From: Rhizobium sp. Q54
Lineage (GTDB): Bacteria > Pseudomonadota > Alphaproteobacteria > Rhizobiales > Xanthobacteraceae
Assembly (NCBI GenBank): GCA_945870035.1
Contig: CAMBQQ010000012.1
Span: 1-54,160 of the forward strand
Length of the DNA stretch: 54,160 bases
Direction of reading: 5' to 3'
The notes below the pieces were generated by a model. The model worked only from the letters and a program-made list of their open reading frames with translations, was not told where the DNA came from and made no database searches. Below are positions 8,100 to 16,719 of this stretch, piece after piece. Position 1 is the stretch's first letter. Each line of letters opens with the position of its first letter. Made by a program: the position numbers and the translations under genes.

Positions 8100-9389
8100 C
8101 TACTTCATCAAGCCGAGCATGCGCGGCAGCCATTCGTAGACCGACGGCGTGTAAGTGACGAGTATCAACACGACGCTCATGCAGGCGAGCAGCGGCAACA
8201 GCGGCGGGATGATCTTCTCCATCGAGATCTTGCCGACCTTGAGCGCAACGAACAGCGCGGTGCCGACCGGCGGCGTGGTCAGGCCGAAGGACAGATTGAT
8301 GACCATGATCAGGCCGAGATGCACCATGTTGATGTCGAACTTCAGCGCCAGCGGAATCAGCATCGGCACCAGCATGATCAGGGCCGGGGTCATGTCGATG
8401 AACATGCCGACGACCAGCAGGAAGGCATTGAGGATCAGCAGGAACGCCCACTTGCTCTGGATCAGGTTGAAGAAGTTTTCCGCCAGCATTGTTGGCAGGT
8501 TTTCGTAAGTCAGGATCCACGAGAACACCGAGCAGGTGGCGATCAGCATCATCACCACGGCGTTGGTCAGGCAGCATTCCCACATGATTTCCGGCAGGTC
8601 GGAAATCTTGATCTCCTTGTAGACGAAGACGGTGAGAACGAGCGCGTAAACGGCGGCCGCGGCGCCGGCTTCGGTGGCGGTGAAGACGCCGGAAATGATG
8701 CCGCCGAGAATGATCACCATGGTGAAGATGCCGGCGAAACCGTCGATGACGCGGATGATCTTCTGGCGCAGCGGAATGACCGGCAGTTCCTTGCGGTGAT
8801 ACAGCTTGCCGTGGACGAAGGAGGCGGCCATCAGCGACACGCCGATCAGCACGCCCGGCACGACGCCGGCCAGGAACAGCGCGGCGATCGAGACATTGCC
8901 GGCGACATGCGCGAACACGATCATGCCGATCGACGGCGGGATGATCGGGCCCATGGTCGCGGCCATCAGCACGATGGCGGTGGCGAAGCGGCGGGAATAG
9001 CCGTCTTTCTCCATCGCCGGGATCATCATGGCGCCGATCGAGGACACTTCGGCGACCGCCGAGCCGGTGACGCCGCCGAAGAACATCGAGGCGACGACGA
9101 CGATCTGGGCGAGGCTGCCGGGCAGCCAGCCGACCAGCACTTCGGCCATCATCACCAAGCGGCGGGCGATGCCGCCGCGCGCCATCAGCACGCCGGCGAA
9201 GACGAAGAAGATCACCGCCAGCAACGGGAAGGTGTTGATGGCGGTGAGCATGCGTTGCACGATCGTGGCGTTGTCGACGCCCGGCAGCAGGAACGTGGCG
9301 ATGACGCTGGCGACGCCGACCGCGAACGAGATCGGCAGGCCGACGAGCGTCAGCGTGAGAAAGGCAAGGCCGAGGATGATGAGGGTCAT
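8100..9389 (-). CDS. dctM: TRAP transporter large permease (DctM family)
   Basis: A 429-residue, very hydrophobic inner-membrane protein with about 12 predicted membrane segments, typical of DctM. Family-like segments include GIARRLV, GSAVAEVSSIGAMMIPAM and GPIIPPSIGMIVFA. It is the Na+- or H+-coupled channel-forming subunit that imports the substrate delivered by the periplasmic DctP. Its start overlaps the dctQ stop by 4 bases, indicating translational coupling. Usual length; no defects seen. Confidence 0.95.
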   Translation of the reverse strand: MTLIILGLAFLTLTLVGLPISFAVGVASVIATFLLPGVDNATIVQRMLTAINTFPLLAVIFFVFAGVLMARGGIARRLVMMAEVLVGWLPGSLAQIVVVASMFFGGVTGSAVAEVSSIGAMMIPAMEKDGYSRRFATAIVLMAATMGPIIPPSIGMIVFAHVAGNVSIAALFLAGVVPGVLIGVSLMAASFVHGKLYHRKELPVIPLRQKIIRVIDGFAGIFTMVIILGGIISGVFTATEAGAAAAVYALVLTVFVYKEIKISDLPEIMWECCLTNAVVMMLIATCSVFSWILTYENLPTMLAENFFNLIQSKWAFLLILNAFLLVVGMFIDMTPALIMLVPMLIPLALKFDINMVHLGLIMVINLSFGLTTPPVGTALFVALKVGKISMEKIIPPLLPLLACMSVVLILVTYTPSVYEWLPRMLGLMK

Positions 9390-9925
9390 CGCGGCTGCTC
9401 CATGCCGACGGTCTCGACCGAGGCGCCGGCGATGGCGCCGGCGTCCTTGCTGCGCGCCTCATCGACGAGAATCTTGACCGAAAACAGCATGATCAGAAAG
9501 CCGGAGATCGGCATGGCCGGGTAGTACCAGTAATTCGTGTAAGGGATCGTCTCCATCAGGTCGGAGCCGAAGTCCTGGGTGAAAACGATGCCGTAACGGA
9601 AAATCACCCAGCCGAAACCGAAAACGAGAAGGCTGAGGAAGACGCCGAGCACTTTGCGGGGGCGCTTCGGCAGCGCGTAGAACAAGACGTCGAAACCGAC
9701 ATGCTCGCGCCGCAGCACGCAACTCGCTGCGCCGAGAAATGAAATCCAGATCAGGAGATAACGCGGCACCTCTTCGGTCCACGACACCGCCTGGCCGAAG
9801 CCGTAGCGGAACACGACCGCCGCGATGACGATGATGAACAAGGCGGTCGCCAGCACGATGCAGACCATGCGGACCACCGCGGCCACCAGCACGATGAAGC
9901 GGTCGAATAGGGTCAGGAAGCCCAC
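9386..9925 (-). CDS. dctQ: TRAP transporter small permease (DctQ family)
   Basis: A 179-residue membrane protein with four hydrophobic segments and the DctQ signature region VSWTEEVPRYLLIWISFLGAA. It forms the transport complex with DctM. The start codon is GTG, preceded by GGGGGA at a suitable distance. It follows dctP after an 80-base gap that contains a strong stem-loop, and overlaps dctM by 4 bases. Confidence 0.93.
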   Translation of the reverse strand: MGFLTLFDRFIVLVAAVVRMVCIVLATALFIIVIAAVVFRYGFGQAVSWTEEVPRYLLIWISFLGAASCVLRREHVGFDVLFYALPKRPRKVLGVFLSLLVFGFGWVIFRYGIVFTQDFGSDLMETIPYTNYWYYPAMPISGFLIMLFSVKILVDEARSKDAGAIAGASVETVGMEQPR

Positions 9926-9947
9926 TTTATTCCCCCAGATAAAATGA

Positions 9948-9972
9948 GGGGCGGCGGTTTATCCGCCGCCCC
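9948..9972. promoter_or_regulatory. Stem-loop between dctP and dctQ
   Basis: A 10-bp perfect G+C stem (GGGGCGGCGG / CCGCCGCCCC) with a 5-base loop lies in the dctP-dctQ gap. No U-tract follows, so it is more likely an mRNA-stabilising or attenuating hairpin that raises binding-protein expression over permease than a full terminator. Confidence 0.6.
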
Positions 9973-10004
9973 ATGCACGATGACCCACTCAGGATCGCAA
10001 CCGG

Positions 10005-10976
10005 TTAGAAGTTTTTCTGGCTGTCGAGAATGAAGGCGATGGTCTTGTCGACGCCGAGCCGCTTGCCCTCTTCACTGACGAGACCCGACACCGCTTTGAC
10101 GAACGGCGTTTTGTCCGGGGTGATGATCTCGGTGAACTTGCTCTTGAGAGCTTCGAGATCCTTCACTTCCGAGACGTGCCAGGCGCCGCGCATATAGGCC
10201 TGGGCGCGCTGGCCGGCTTCCTCGACCGCCTTCTTCTGCTCGGCGTTGAGCGAGTTGTAGACCTTCATCGACATGATCATGAGGTCCGGAATGCGCATGT
10301 GTTCGTCGAGCGTGTAGTACTTCGACACTTCGTAGAACTTCTTGGCGACGACCGACGGATGGTTGTTCTCGGCGCCGTCGACGACGCCGGTCTGCAACGC
10401 GGTGTAGAGTTCGGCCCAGGCCACCGGGACGCCGGTCGCGCCGAGCGCCTTCATGGTGTTGACCATGACCGGCGAGGCCATGACGCGGATCTTCTGGCCG
10501 GCGAGATCGGCCGGAGTGCGGACCGCCTTGCCGGTGAAGAAGTTGCGCGCGCCGGAGTCGATGTAGCCGAGAACCTTGATGCCCTTTTCTTCGAGCGGTT
10601 TGGCCAGAGCGGCGGCTTCCGGCTGCGCCAGGAACCACCAGAAATGGTCGGCATTTTTGAACAGGAACGGCAGCGAATACATGTCCATCGCCGGCAGAAC
10701 CTGGTTGAGGTTCGAGGCCGACACGGTGGTGAAGCCGATGGTGCCGTTGCGGACGCTCTGCACGTTGGCGACGGCGTCGCCGAGCTGGGTGTTGTGGTAG
10801 ACCTCGACCTTGACCGCGCCCTTGGTCAGGGTTGCGACCTCACGGCCGAAATATTGCTCGGTGTAGCTGGCCGGATGGTCGGCCGGCTGGATGCCGGAAT
10901 ATTTGGTGACAATCTGCGCCTGCGCGGCGGTCGTTGCGAAAAGAGCAGCAAAACCCAGCAAAGCCAGCTTTTTCAT
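10005..10976 (-). CDS. dctP: TRAP transporter substrate-binding protein (DctP family)
   Basis: A 323-residue periplasmic binding protein. The signal peptide MKKLALLGFAALFATTAAQA ends near residue 20. The body has the DctP pattern: ADHPASYTEQYFG, GTIGFTTVSASN, SLPFLFKNADHFW, and near the middle GATGVPVAWAELYTALQTGVVDGAENN. The Arg in KIRVMAS is the usual carboxylate contact, which points to an organic-acid ligand. The start was chosen at the ATG behind AGGGAGGGA and in front of the signal peptide, not at the longer upstream frame. It is the first gene of the dctPQM-ABM operon. Confidence 0.95.
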   Translation of the reverse strand: MKKLALLGFAALFATTAAQAQIVTKYSGIQPADHPASYTEQYFGREVATLTKGAVKVEVYHNTQLGDAVANVQSVRNGTIGFTTVSASNLNQVLPAMDMYSLPFLFKNADHFWWFLAQPEAAALAKPLEEKGIKVLGYIDSGARNFFTGKAVRTPADLAGQKIRVMASPVMVNTMKALGATGVPVAWAELYTALQTGVVDGAENNHPSVVAKKFYEVSKYYTLDEHMRIPDLMIMSMKVYNSLNAEQKKAVEEAGQRAQAYMRGAWHVSEVKDLEALKSKFTEIITPDKTPFVKAVSGLVSEEGKRLGVDKTIAFILDSQKNF

Positions 10977-11111
10977 GAGTCCCTCCCTGTATGACGTATG
11001 ACGAATTCTTATTGAGGCGCAGACTAGGGGCGCGCGCCGACGCTTGTCAAATCGGCGGCCGGCGTATTTTCTGAGCAAGTTTACGGGATCGATACGCCCG
11101 GCTGTGCGCCA

Positions 11112-12125
11112 TTATAATGCCCGCAACCGGCGCAGCGCCCAGAATGTGACTCCGCCGGCGGAAAACGCCACCAGCAGCGCCAGCCAACTGCCGCCGTCGG
11201 TGTTCTGAAACGGCAGATCCCTGGTGTTCATGCCGAAGAAACCGGTCACCAAGGTCGGCGGCAGCAGGCAGGCGGTCAGGATCGACAGTGTGAACAGCCG
11301 CTTGTTGGTGAGCGCGCTGACTTTGGCCGAGGCTTCGTCGAGCAGCAGGCGGGCGCGCTCATAGAGCGAGCCGACTTCGTGGTCGATGGCGTCGAGCTTC
11401 TGCGCCAGCGCGCCGATGGCCTCGGCGACGTCGCGGTCATGCGCGGCAAGCCGCGGCTCAAGGCGGGCGAACATTGTTTTAAGTTGCGCCAACTGGCGAT
11501 GGACGCGCACGGCTTGCAGCCGCACTTTGCCGATGCGGCGCTGCTCGTCGGCGGGTTCGTCCTGCATGACGTTTTCCTCGACGTGGTCTAGTTCGTTGCC
11601 GAGGCGCTCGGCCATGCGGCCGATGGCGTCGGCGAATTGATCGATGGTAGCGTCGAGAAACGAGACCGGGGTCGGGAAGCGCCGGCCGTGTTCGATGGCG
11701 CGCCGGTTGCTTTCGACCGAGTGCACCGGCTGCTGGCGCGCAGTGATCAGCATGCGGCCGGTCATGACAAAGCGCAGCCGGACCAAGTCGTCGCTTTCCT
11801 TGGTGAGCCCCTGATGCAGGTCCGGCATTACGCCGATGATTTCATGGCCGAGAATGTCAAGGCGCAGATGCTTGTCGGGGCCGGCAAGCACCTCGCGCGC
11901 CATTTCCGACAACGGCGCATAGTGCGCGATCCAACTCCGACACCTCTTGTCGGCGAGAGCGAGATGGAACCAGATCCAGCCGGGCGCCGGCGCGGCCAAG
12001 GCGGCATCGACGTGCTCATGCCCCAAGGCCGTTGCGTTGCCGTCGGCGTCGAAGCGATAGGCCCAGACGATGCCGGTGGCCGGCGCGGCATTGGCGAGGT
12101 CGGGGGTCCTGTCGTTGACGTTCAT
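11112..12125 (-). CDS. CorA/ZntB family divalent metal transporter
   Basis: A 337-residue protein with a large soluble N-terminal domain, a long helical segment (about 160-270) and two C-terminal membrane helices. The signature GMN motif follows the first helix (GFFGMNT, residues 298-300). The following loop carries DLPFQNTDGG, resembling ZntB/CorA-type channels for Zn2+, Mg2+ or Co2+. The metal is not predictable from sequence alone. The ATG start overlaps nothing; the ABC exporter ends 93 bases upstream on the same strand, and dctP starts 135 bases downstream. Confidence 0.9.
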   Translation of the reverse strand: MNVNDRTPDLANAAPATGIVWAYRFDADGNATALGHEHVDAALAAPAPGWIWFHLALADKRCRSWIAHYAPLSEMAREVLAGPDKHLRLDILGHEIIGVMPDLHQGLTKESDDLVRLRFVMTGRMLITARQQPVHSVESNRRAIEHGRRFPTPVSFLDATIDQFADAIGRMAERLGNELDHVEENVMQDEPADEQRRIGKVRLQAVRVHRQLAQLKTMFARLEPRLAAHDRDVAEAIGALAQKLDAIDHEVGSLYERARLLLDEASAKVSALTNKRLFTLSILTACLLPPTLVTGFFGMNTRDLPFQNTDGGSWLALLVAFSAGGVTFWALRRLRAL

Positions 12126-12218
12126 GGCGGCGTCTCTCGTGCGGGGCGTCTTCTTTCGTTTGTGACAAGAGAGGCTCGCGGTCGATGACAGGACGATGAC
12201 AGCGGGGCCGGGCCGCGC

Positions 12219-14063
12219 TTACTCCGCGGCTTCGCGGTCTTCGACGATGAAGCCGCCGGATTGATGCCGCCACAGCGTCGCGTAATGACCGCCGGCGCGC
12301 AGCAGACTGTCATGCGTGCCCTGTTCGACGATGGTGCCGCGATCCATGATCACCAGCCGGTCCATCATGGCGATGGTCGAGAGACGGTGCGCGATGGCGA
12401 TCACCGTTTTGCCGTGCATCAACGCGCCAAGGCTCGACTGGATTGCCGCCTCCACTTCACTGTCGAGCGCCGAAGTGGCTTCGTCCAGCACCAGAATCGG
12501 CGCATCCTTGAGGATAACGCGCGATATGGCGATGCGCTGACGCTGGCCGCCGGACAGTTTGACGCCGCGCTCACCGACATGGGCGTCGTAGCCGCGCCGG
12601 CCGAGTTGATCCTCGAGGTCGAGAATGAAGTCGTGCGCATGCGCCATTTGCGCGGCGGCGACGATTTCGGCTTCAGAGGCGCCGGGTTTGCCATAGCGGA
12701 TATTGTCGCGGATCGATCGGTGCAGCAGCGACGTATCCTGCGTCACCACCGAAATTTGCGTCCGCAGCGATTCCTGCGTGACGTCGGCGATGTTCTGGCC
12801 ATCGATGAGAATGCGGCCGCCTTCGACGTCAAAAAAGCGCAGCAACAGGTTGACCAATGTCGACTTGCCGGCACCGGAGCGGCCGACCAGGCCGATTTTC
12901 TCGCCCGGCTGAACATCAAGCGTCAGGCCGTCGAGCAGGCTGGTGTCGCGGCCATAGCCGAAACGCACGTCATCGAAATGCACCGCGCCGCGGGTGACGA
13001 TGAGTTCTGGCGCGCCGGGCCTGTCGAGCAAAGTATGCGGCCGCGCGATGGTCATCATGCCTTCCTGCACGACTCCGACATTTTCGAAAATGCCGGTGAT
13101 TTGCCAGGCGACCCAGCCGGAGGCGGCGACGATCTGCGTTGTCATCGGCAGCGCCATCGCCACCGTGCCGACGCCGATATCGCCGTTGCGCCACAGCGCG
13201 ATGGCGAAGGCGCCGGTCGCGGTGATCAGCAGCGCGTTCAGCGTGGTCAAGGTCAGCGCGAACATCGTATTCAGCCGCAGAGAATCGTGGAAGCGGTCGC
13301 TGTGCTGGTCGATGGCCTCGCGCACATAGGCGTCCTCGTCTCTGGCGCGGGCGAACAGCTTAACGGTGAGGATGTTGGTGTAAGTATCGACGACGCGGCC
13401 GGTGAGCATCGAGCGCGTTTCCGACATGATCTTGGAGCGGTCGCGCATGCGCGGCACGAAGTAACGCAGCATCGCAATGTAGGCCAAGAACCAGACCGTC
13501 ACCGGCAGGGCGAGCCAGAGGTCGGCACTGGCCAGCAAGATCAGCGACGAGGTGCCGTAGACCAGAATGAACCAGACGGCGGTGAGCAGCGCGACCAGGC
13601 TTTCGCGGATCGCCGGGCCCGTCTGCATCACGCGGGTGGCGATGCGGCCGGCGAAGTCGTTCTGGAAAAACGAGAACGATTGCCGCACCACATGCCAATG
13701 GTTCTGCCAGCGGATGCGGTTCGAGACGTTGGCGGCGATCGCCTGGTTCATCAGAAGATGCTGGGACACGAAAGCAAGCGGCCGCAGAATCAGCATAACC
13801 GCCGCCATGCCAAGCAGCATCGGCCAGGCCTCGGTCAGCAGATCGTCCGGCCGGGTGTTGGTCACCAAAGTGATGACCTTGCCGATGAAAACCGGAATGG
13901 TGACGTCGAGCAGCGCAACGACGAAGCCGATGGCGAACAAAGCGACGAAAAGGCGCTTGGCCTGACTTGCGAAATGCCAATAAAACGCCGCCAAGCCAAC
14001 CGGCGGCACCGGTTGTTCGGGAATCGTAGTGGTCGCCAGCAATCGCTCGAAGAATTTGAACAT
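12219..14063 (-). CDS. ABC exporter, fused membrane and ATPase domains
   Basis: A 614-residue half-transporter. Six membrane segments occupy about residues 35-335. A nucleotide-binding domain follows: Walker A GRSGAGKS near 394-401, signature LSGGQRQR, Walker B ILVLDEATSALD, and switch His in AIAHRLST. Such proteins dimerise and export lipids, peptides or drugs from the inner membrane; the substrate is unknown. An upstream ATG would add 17 residues (MSSRGFTLS...). The chosen start begins MFKFFERLL, close to where related exporters start. No accessory periplasmic or outer-membrane gene is adjacent. Confidence 0.92.
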   Translation of the reverse strand: MFKFFERLLATTTIPEQPVPPVGLAAFYWHFASQAKRLFVALFAIGFVVALLDVTIPVFIGKVITLVTNTRPDDLLTEAWPMLLGMAAVMLILRPLAFVSQHLLMNQAIAANVSNRIRWQNHWHVVRQSFSFFQNDFAGRIATRVMQTGPAIRESLVALLTAVWFILVYGTSSLILLASADLWLALPVTVWFLAYIAMLRYFVPRMRDRSKIMSETRSMLTGRVVDTYTNILTVKLFARARDEDAYVREAIDQHSDRFHDSLRLNTMFALTLTTLNALLITATGAFAIALWRNGDIGVGTVAMALPMTTQIVAASGWVAWQITGIFENVGVVQEGMMTIARPHTLLDRPGAPELIVTRGAVHFDDVRFGYGRDTSLLDGLTLDVQPGEKIGLVGRSGAGKSTLVNLLLRFFDVEGGRILIDGQNIADVTQESLRTQISVVTQDTSLLHRSIRDNIRYGKPGASEAEIVAAAQMAHAHDFILDLEDQLGRRGYDAHVGERGVKLSGGQRQRIAISRVILKDAPILVLDEATSALDSEVEAAIQSSLGALMHGKTVIAIAHRLSTIAMMDRLVIMDRGTIVEQGTHDSLLRAGGHYATLWRHQSGGFIVEDREAAE

Positions 14064-14139
14064 GGGGCCGATAAAACTTCCTGCGCGACTCAGGGTAAAG
14101 CCCCGCGAGGACATCTTTGCTCTGCGTTTGCGATATGTT

Positions 14140-14379
14140 TCAGCTAGAGCCGCTTGGTGTCGGGACCGTGGCGGCCTGTTGCGCCGCCGCCAGACGGCGC
14201 AAACAGGCCGGGCACAGGCAATCGCGCTGCGCGTCGATGTCGGTCATGCGCAGCCGGTAAGGCTCGGCGCCGCACCAGCACTGTACGTCGCCGGTGCAGG
14301 CGAATGTGCCGCCGCATTCCGCGCAAGCCAGATCGCGCGGCGGTTTTTGCGCGGCGGCTGTCGACATCGTATTCGGCAT
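14140..14379 (-). CDS. Cysteine-rich CWC family protein
   Basis: A 79-residue protein whose core CAECGGTFACTG...CWCGAEPYRL...CLCPACLRRL matches the small cysteine-rich CWC family, named for its conserved CWC tripeptide. The eight or so cysteines suggest metal binding; the function is unknown. The start at 14379 has GGAG 9 bases upstream. A longer frame from 14448 adds 23 poorly conserved residues and is less likely. It lies 76 bases upstream of the ABC exporter on the same strand. Confidence 0.75.
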   Translation of the reverse strand: MPNTMSTAAAQKPPRDLACAECGGTFACTGDVQCWCGAEPYRLRMTDIDAQRDCLCPACLRRLAAAQQAATVPTPSGSS

Positions 14380-14484
14380 CGCTTCAACTCCGGCCGGGCG
14401 AATCGCGGTCAAATTCAGCACGAGCTTAATGCCGGCCCTATTGGCCATGCTATGTCGATGCCGATAAATCGACCACGCCGCAAC

Positions 14485-14585
14485 CTAGAGCCCGGCTTTG
14501 ATAGAATCAAAGCCGGGCTCTAGATTCGTATTTGACGCGTTTTCTTTACGCGAACCGGTACCCACTTCGCTTGAAAACGCTATAG
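14485..14585. repeat. About 100-bp interspersed repeat (family C), copy 1
   Basis: It contains a hairpin with 16-bp arms (GAGCCCGGCTTTGATA and its near-complement) followed by a conserved block including GCGAACCGGTACCCACTTCG and CTTGAAAACGC. The same element lies inverted at 37158-37264, with compensating changes in the hairpin. It ends 12 bases before the ATG of the DUF486 gene and so forms part of its leader. Confidence 0.9.
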
Positions 14586-14597
14586 CCAGGAATAATC

Positions 14598-14951
14598 ATG
14601 CCCGCTGCTCTCTCGCCCTATCTGATGCCGATCGTGCTGCTCATCGGCTCCAACCTGTTCATGACCGCCGCCTGGTACTGGCACCTGAAATTCAAGGAAG
14701 TGCCGCTGATCAGCGTCATCTTCATTAGCTGGGGGCTGGCCTTTGTCGAATATTGCCTGGCGGTGCCGGCCAACCGCTTCGGCAGCGAGGTCTATTCGGC
14801 GGCGCAGCTCAAGACCATGCAGGAAGTCATCACGCTGCTGATTTTCGCCGCGTTTTCGACCTTCTATCTCAAGGAAGCGCTGACCTGGAGCCAGGGCTTC
14901 GGCTTTGTGCTGATCGCCGCCGGCGCGTTTTTCGTGTTTCACAAGTTGTAA
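14598..14951 (+). CDS. DMT-like small membrane protein (DUF486)
   Basis: A 117-residue integral membrane protein with four hydrophobic helices and the DUF486 pattern (SNLFMTAAWYWHLKF, ISWGLAFVEYCLAVPANR, LKTMQEVITLLIFAAFS, FYLKEALTW). The family resembles half-size drug/metabolite transporters; the substrate is unknown. The ATG follows CCAGGA at 14586. Family C repeat DNA lies immediately upstream, so its hairpin is probably transcribed in the 5' leader. Confidence 0.88.
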   Translation: MPAALSPYLMPIVLLIGSNLFMTAAWYWHLKFKEVPLISVIFISWGLAFVEYCLAVPANRFGSEVYSAAQLKTMQEVITLLIFAAFSTFYLKEALTWSQGFGFVLIAAGAFFVFHKL

Positions 14952-14954
14952 TGA

Positions 14955-15058
14955 GGCGTCATTCCGGGAGGGTGCGAAGCACCGGACCCGGAATCCAGAA
15001 ATAAGCGCGGATGCATCTGGATTCCGGGTTCGCGCTGACGCGCGCCCCGCAATGACGA
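14955..15058. repeat. Intergenic palindromic element (family D)
   Basis: About 100 bases lie between the convergent DUF486 and PQQ-dehydrogenase genes, with inverted segments TCATTCCGGG / ...GCAATGACGA at the ends and GGAATCCAGA / TCTGGATTCC inside. It resembles a REP-type element; no second copy lies in this window. No other feature is seen in this gap. Confidence 0.6.
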
Positions 15059-15062
15059 AGGG

Positions 15063-16205
15063 TTACTTCGCCGGGGCAACGCGCAAAATGCGGCCGCTGC
15101 TGCTGTCGGTGAGCAGATAGAGCGCGCCGTCCGGGCCTTGGCGCACGTCGCGGATGCGCTCGCCGAGATCCTGCAACAGGCGCTCTTCCTTGACGACCTT
15201 GTTGTCCTTGATCTCGAGCCGCGACAGCAACTGGAATTTCAAGGCGCCGTTGAACAGGTTGCCTTTCCAGGCCGGAAACAGATTGCCGGTATAGAATGTC
15301 ATGCCGGAGGGCGCGATCGACGGTGTCCAGTGCCAGCGCGGCGGCTCCATGCCCGGCGCTTCCTGCTTGCCGGTGCCGACCGCGCTGCCGTCGTAATTGA
15401 CGCCGTGGCTGACCACGGGCCAGCCGTAGTTCTTGCCGGGCGCGATCAGGTTGACCTCGTCGCCGCCCTTGGCGCCGTGCTCCTGCTCCCACAGCGCGCC
15501 GTCGGCCGGGTTGATGGCGAGGCCTTGTGGGTTGCGGTGACCGTAGGACCAGATTTCCGGCTGCGCGCCGTCGCGGCCGACAAAGGGATTGTCTTTCGGT
15601 GCGGCGCCGTCGGGCGCGATGCGCATGATCTTGCCGAGGCCATTGTCGAGCGTCTGCGCCTTGTCGCGGCCGCTGAAATGATCGCCGGTGGTGACGAACA
15701 AGTTGCCATCGGTTGCTTGTGCGATGCGCCCGGCGAAATGAGGGCCGCGCGAAATGCCGCCCTGCTGGCGATAGATCACGCTGACGTCGGAAAGGCCGGG
15801 TTTGCCGTCACGATCGAGCCGGGCGCGCGCCAGGGCGGTGCGGCCGCCGCCCTCGGCAGGCTCGGCAAAGCTGAAATAGAGGGTGCGATTGCGGGCGAAG
15901 TCGCGGTCGAGGATGACGTCGAGCAGGCCGCCTTGGCCTGAGGCGTAGACGCGCGGCACGCCGGCAAGCGGCTCGGACAGTTTGCCATCGCGCGCGACGA
16001 TGCGCATGCGGCCGGGACGTTCCGTAACCAGCATGCCGCCATCCGGCAGGAAGGCGAGCCCCCAAGGATTCACCAGCCCTTGCGCGACGGTTTCGACCTT
16101 CAGTGGACCAACGGAAGACAGAAATGTCTGCTGGGCTTGCGCCGCAATCGGCGCAAGCAGTGCGATCAGGCCGATACTGAGAATGAGACGTTTCACGCCG
16201 GACAT
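15063..16205 (-). CDS. PQQ-dependent aldose sugar dehydrogenase (YliI/Asd type)
   Basis: A 380-residue secreted six-bladed beta-propeller dehydrogenase. The signal peptide (LILSIGLIALLAPIAAQA) ends near residue 23. Family signatures are NPWGLAFLPDG, YSFAEP-like FSFAEPAEGG, SYGHRNPQGLA and EHGAKGGDEVN followed by NYGWPVVSHG. These match soluble aldose dehydrogenases that use calcium and pyrroloquinoline quinone in the periplasm. The start was chosen at the ATG in front of the signal peptide; a longer frame upstream is an artefact. PQQ biosynthesis genes are not in the window, so cofactor supply is unknown. Confidence 0.92.
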   Translation of the reverse strand: MSGVKRLILSIGLIALLAPIAAQAQQTFLSSVGPLKVETVAQGLVNPWGLAFLPDGGMLVTERPGRMRIVARDGKLSEPLAGVPRVYASGQGGLLDVILDRDFARNRTLYFSFAEPAEGGGRTALARARLDRDGKPGLSDVSVIYRQQGGISRGPHFAGRIAQATDGNLFVTTGDHFSGRDKAQTLDNGLGKIMRIAPDGAAPKDNPFVGRDGAQPEIWSYGHRNPQGLAINPADGALWEQEHGAKGGDEVNLIAPGKNYGWPVVSHGVNYDGSAVGTGKQEAPGMEPPRWHWTPSIAPSGMTFYTGNLFPAWKGNLFNGALKFQLLSRLEIKDNKVVKEERLLQDLGERIRDVRQGPDGALYLLTDSSSGRILRVAPAK

Positions 16206-16248
16206 CGTGCAGGCTCTATGCAACACCCGCAATCGCTGCGGCGGGGAC

Positions 16249-16539
16249 TTAATGACGCGGCTGCTTCTCACGCTTCGGCAGCAGCGAAAACCCGCCAATG
16301 CCAATGAAAAACAGCCCGAGCACAAGGGCGATGGCGAACAGAGAGCCTTCGTTGTCGATAACGCCATCCGCGACGGCGGCCCGGGCGACGCCCATGGTGA
16401 TGACGGTGGCGGCGACAATGGTCGAGGCGACCAGGCCGCCAATGGCGGCCAATTCCGCGACGACACGGCCGCGCCGCTCGGTGACGAGCGCGCGCTCGAC
16501 CGGGGCATCGAAACCGGGATTATCGAAAAGATTGCTCAT
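16249..16539 (-). CDS. Hypothetical small membrane protein
   Basis: A 96-residue product not recognised by family. It begins MSNLFDNPGFDAPVERALVT and has two hydrophobic helices (about 30-50 and 67-85) separated by a short acidic loop (DGVIDNEGS). It ends in a basic tail (PKREKQPRH), consistent with a double-spanning inner-membrane protein with a cytoplasmic C-terminus. The ATG was preferred because it follows a purine-rich CAGGTGGGTCAGG stretch. A longer frame to 16644 exists but its N-terminus looks non-coding. It lies upstream of the PQQ dehydrogenase on the same strand. Confidence 0.6.
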   Translation of the reverse strand: MSNLFDNPGFDAPVERALVTERRGRVVAELAAIGGLVASTIVAATVITMGVARAAVADGVIDNEGSLFAIALVLGLFFIGIGGFSLLPKREKQPRH

Positions 16540-16719
16540 GACCTGACCCACCTGACGACGGGAATCGTACATTCTATTGTTGTGAGTAACGTTCGAACCG
16601 GGCTTTGGTTCGTTCCGATTAAGGCCGAGCGGCAAAGGAACCAAGGCATTTTCGTGGCTTAGATGGTTAATGAAAGGTTAATCAGAGTTTAGCCAGCAGC
16701 GCACGACAGCTTTTTGCCG

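Noticed and set aside
8082..9524. A 480-codon open frame antisense to dctM
   Set aside because: His/Asp/Arg-rich shadow translation; dctM is clear on the opposite strand.
12261..14147. A 628-codon open frame antisense to the ABC exporter
   Set aside because: His/Asp/Arg-rich low-complexity translation typical of shadow frames; the exporter has all ABC motifs.
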